Of a stretch of 64,000 nucleotides of DNA, positions 61,122 to 64,000 are shown one piece after another. How positions within the stretch are numbered: position 1 is the first letter of the stretch; each line of letters starts with the position of its first letter. A model generated the notes under the pieces. The model worked only from the letters and a program-made list of their open reading frames with translations, did not search any database and was not told the DNA's origin. This DNA is from Coniferiporia sulphurascens (Eukaryota > Basidiomycota > Agaricomycetes > Hymenochaetales > Hymenochaetaceae), in NCBI GenBank assembly GCA_002794785.1, contig NBBA01000011.1:496001-560000 (forward strand). Direction: 5' to 3'. The translations under genes were made by a program, and so were the position numbers.

Positions 61122-62282
61122 TATTTCCCAGGCGCAGCAGAGGCGCGGCTTTATCACGCTTTCGACTGTAGAAGTGAAATTGGCCGAGTCTTGCGGATGT
61201 TTTTTTTTTTTTGACAAATAGAATCTTTAGGGCTTACAGCCGGCTCAATTTAGACGGTATTTCAAACTTGAAGATGCTAGGATGCGACAGGAGTAAATTC
61301 AAATCCAAAATCTTGATCGAGATACACGTGACTGGGAACAACTTTAAGTTTGTCTTATTGCTAACGTGATTACTAGTACACGTTAGAACGACATTACTGT
61401 AAGGAGGCCATTTTTGTAATCAATACACCCTCTGAGAGTCGGGAGCAAACTTTACACCGATACAGAATATATAGCAACTTTAATTTGAGACATGATAAAT
61501 AAGGCTGTTATACATATCGATTCTCTAATGAGATTAAAATTTCAATTGTAGGGGCGGGTACACCGGGTAGTAAGGCCTGCCAGTGGGGAAATTAAAGACA
61601 TACGAAAGGCAGACTCATGCATTGAATGGCATAGTACAATCTGAGAGGTGAAAAGGAAGTCTCTCTTATTCATATATTACACGCAGTAATAAAGAATGAT
61701 GCGTGGAGAAATATTGCAGCGAGTCAACATGACAGGCCGCTCATGCACCATTGATTCAAGACAATCGGGCCACAAATGATGGGCATTGTTCAAAAAAAGC
61801 CGGACAGTAAATGACCGGTACCTGAAACAATAATGATGGTTATACGAGAAAGAGTCCCGGGAATTAAAGTCAATGTCGAAGGATCGGTCGGCTGCATATT
61901 TAGGCGCCAAGATACACCACAGTCATGTAGATAGTCTTCGTTCCTTTCGATACAGGGTCGACCCCTTCAAACCGAGTACGGGGTTAAGTCGACGCCTATC
62001 AGTGCATATCCCCACCACCAGGTGCCAGCTCGGAATTGCAGTCTGTAGGAAACCTCAGCAGATCTCACAGGTAAGGCACATCAATGATTTCGAAGGAAGT
62101 GGTCTCAAGCGACCGTCATTGTTACCAAAAAGAATGCTTTCAAGAATCATCTTGAGCGTGATTGAGTAAGGCGGTGCTGGCTAACAGCAGTGACGGACGA
62201 GCATGGAGGAAAGCATCAAACAAGAGAGTACAAGAGATTGCACGAGATCTACCGAGCAAAGAACACGAGAAGGGGCTTCAGG
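61122..62282. other. Intergenic region, no gene recognised
   Basis: About 1.2 kb, moderately AT-rich, with a 14-T run near 61200. The frames at 61677-61910 and 61873-62169 overlap on opposite strands and are not supported. Confidence 0.45.
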
Positions 62283-63895
62283 CTAGTTGGTCAAAGACGA
62301 GTCGACCGGAGAGTCTCTGGGTAATTCAACTGAGGACCCAGATGGTGCCTCAATGGAGATCAAAGGGACCTTCTTTCCCCTACCGCCCTTTCCTCTGTTT
62401 CGACAGCCCCTTCGTGTTTTCTTTTTGTACGGGAGTGGGGCTGAAACTGGACCTTCCGACGGAAGAGCAATGGACGTGTCGTTGATAGGAGAGTCGTTCA
62501 CCGAATGTGTAGCGCGCTTAATCTCGTCCTCTATCGTTGCATATCTGCCAACACCGTCGCTGGGACCAGCATCGCCGGTGGATCCACCCAATCGGCTCTC
62601 TTTGATTATGTCTGAGGCTCTCAGGCCAAGCTCGAGACGTTCCATCTTTAAAGTTGGAATAGAAGGGTGTCCCTTTAGAGCGGTCGTAGCATGCGAGCTA
62701 GGAGCCAGGGCGGCTAAAGATTTATCATTGACGCCGGCAGGCAAAACAGAGAGTTCTCCAGGAGAAAGTGAACCGGGACCACCAGGACCGCAGGAAGCGG
62801 AAAAACCAAGGTAGATGTCAGGTGCCGTACACTGACCACAATCTGAGAATGCACCCTTGACGGTCATCAGCGACGCCCTGGAAGGGGCGGGCGTAGTGAT
62901 GCATTCCAAGGAGAGCAACGACAGGTTTGCAGACGCGAATGACTGTATAGACATTGATCCATGTGATACAACTGTAGTTAAAGGTTCATTATCCGTTTCC
63001 AAGGGGGATGTGGGCGTTGAGGGGCTTGAACGCTCGGACGAATCCTTCTGTGAATCGCGGAGAGCAATGGTGGGTGATGAGTCGTCAAGGACGACAGCAG
63101 TCGATGATCTATTGGAAAAGACAGGAGTTGTCGGTCCACTGAGAACACCCGCATTCAATGGAATGTCGATGGTGTCGCTTGCATTGGAAGAGCCAGCATC
63201 GGGTCCGATCATGTACCCAGGGCTCAAAATCGAAGCAGCAAGCGAGTACATAGACGAGATTCGAGAGATATAACGAGAAGCCGTAGACTGCAATACACGC
63301 CTCAAAGAAGGCGACTTACCCGCTGTGACGGGCAGGGAGGTGGCCGTGTCCGCGATGTTAGTATCGGAAATAGAATGATGTTTTTCATTGTCATAAATCG
63401 TAAAGCTGAAATAAACGGAAGCCATCATGGGCCTGTATGACTGATCAAACGTGTCAGTTGGAGAAATATGTCGCGGCAAAATAGGAAACGTACGACAGAA
63501 ATAGACCCGTTGGTGGCCGACCATACCACAAAGACCGAGAGTCCAAGGCATTTTCCGAGCACTGGAGCAAGAGTCACTAGCGTAATAAGGAGCGAAAAAA
63601 TGAAAGCCTTGAACTCATTTGAATGAAGGAGCCAATTTGAGCCAGGACATGGCTCCGTCAAGTTGACAGGTAGTTCGCCCAGCCGGCTATCCGTTGACGT
63701 CGCCCAGTTGACGCTATTCCAGACACCATTTCCGAGTGCGTATTGCGGTAAAGGAACAACACCAGGTATAAATCGTGCTATAAATGGTATGTACTGTGTA
63801 ATCCTACGAGCTTCGAGTGGCCTGGTCTTCGACATGCCAGACGCAGTAGCAAAACCGTCGCTTGCGAGTTCTAAAATATCGAGCTTGTCAACCAT
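62283..63895 (-). CDS. Hypothetical membrane protein with disordered C-terminus
   Basis: ATG 63895 (MVDKLDILELASDGFATASG). The first exon ends in a hydrophobic segment (AFIFSLLITLVTLAPVLGKCLGLSVFVVW). Short introns near 63490-63420 join it to a long Ser/Thr/Pro-rich region ending in a very basic patch (KKKTRRGCRNRGKGGRGKKV) and stop at 62283. About 480 residues. The membrane segment plus a long soluble tail with a basic motif suggests a tethered cytoplasmic or nuclear-envelope domain, but I recognise no family. Exon borders around 63270-63430 are uncertain. Confidence 0.6.
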
Positions 63896-64000
63896 CTTGT
63901 GCGATTGTCGATAAATGAAGTAGTCCGCTATGAGACAGTTGTGGGTTGTATTGGTGTTGTACGATGTGTAGCCTTCAAAGGTGCAGGTGGCACTCCTGTC

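Overview
The window reads as nuclear DNA of a filamentous basidiomycete, probably a mushroom-forming agaricomycete. Nearly every gene is cut by short introns of about 50-60 nt, and the gene families (DUF6533 membrane protein, multi-intron P450, Ser-rich GPI-type surface proteins, a two-BIR Bir1) fit that group. No rRNA, tRNA or CRISPR array was recognised.

Layout. From 1 to about 19.2 kb there is a nest of decayed retroelements: several copies of one non-LTR (LINE) family in both orientations, including two head-to-head junctions; two solo LTRs of one family, each with its own 5-bp target duplication; a 205-bp inverted repeat pair; and a degenerate Ty1/copia element at 13768-19236. From 19.3 to 59 kb there is ordinary gene-rich sequence: a membrane-anchored aspartic peptidase, a secreted GPI-type protein, a divergent BIR1/WAPL pair, a small candidate gene, a type V peroxiredoxin, a GH16 glucanase, ribosomal protein eL42, a DUF6533 membrane protein, HMG-CoA reductase, a KH-domain RNA-binding protein, a 3-beta-HSD-type dehydrogenase, a zinc medium-chain dehydrogenase, a coiled-coil protein, prolyl-tRNA synthetase and a cytochrome P450. 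At 59863-61108 lies a young-looking, 5'-truncated LINE of a second family with a poly(A) tail and a perfect 13-bp target duplication. A hypothetical protein gene closes the window.

How it fits together. BIR1 (chromosomal passenger complex) and WAPL (cohesin release) share a 228-bp intergenic region with two ACGCG cores, which suggests cell-cycle co-regulation. HMG-CoA reductase, the 3-beta-HSD-type enzyme and the P450 could all act in sterol or terpenoid metabolism, but they are interleaved with housekeeping genes and I do not call a cluster. The old transposons are mostly killed by TGA stops and by Asp-to-Asn changes in catalytic motifs. Several of these lie at former CpG sites, as expected from cytosine methylation and deamination. 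Exon boundaries given here were read by eye from reading frame and GT/GC-AG signals and should be treated as approximate.
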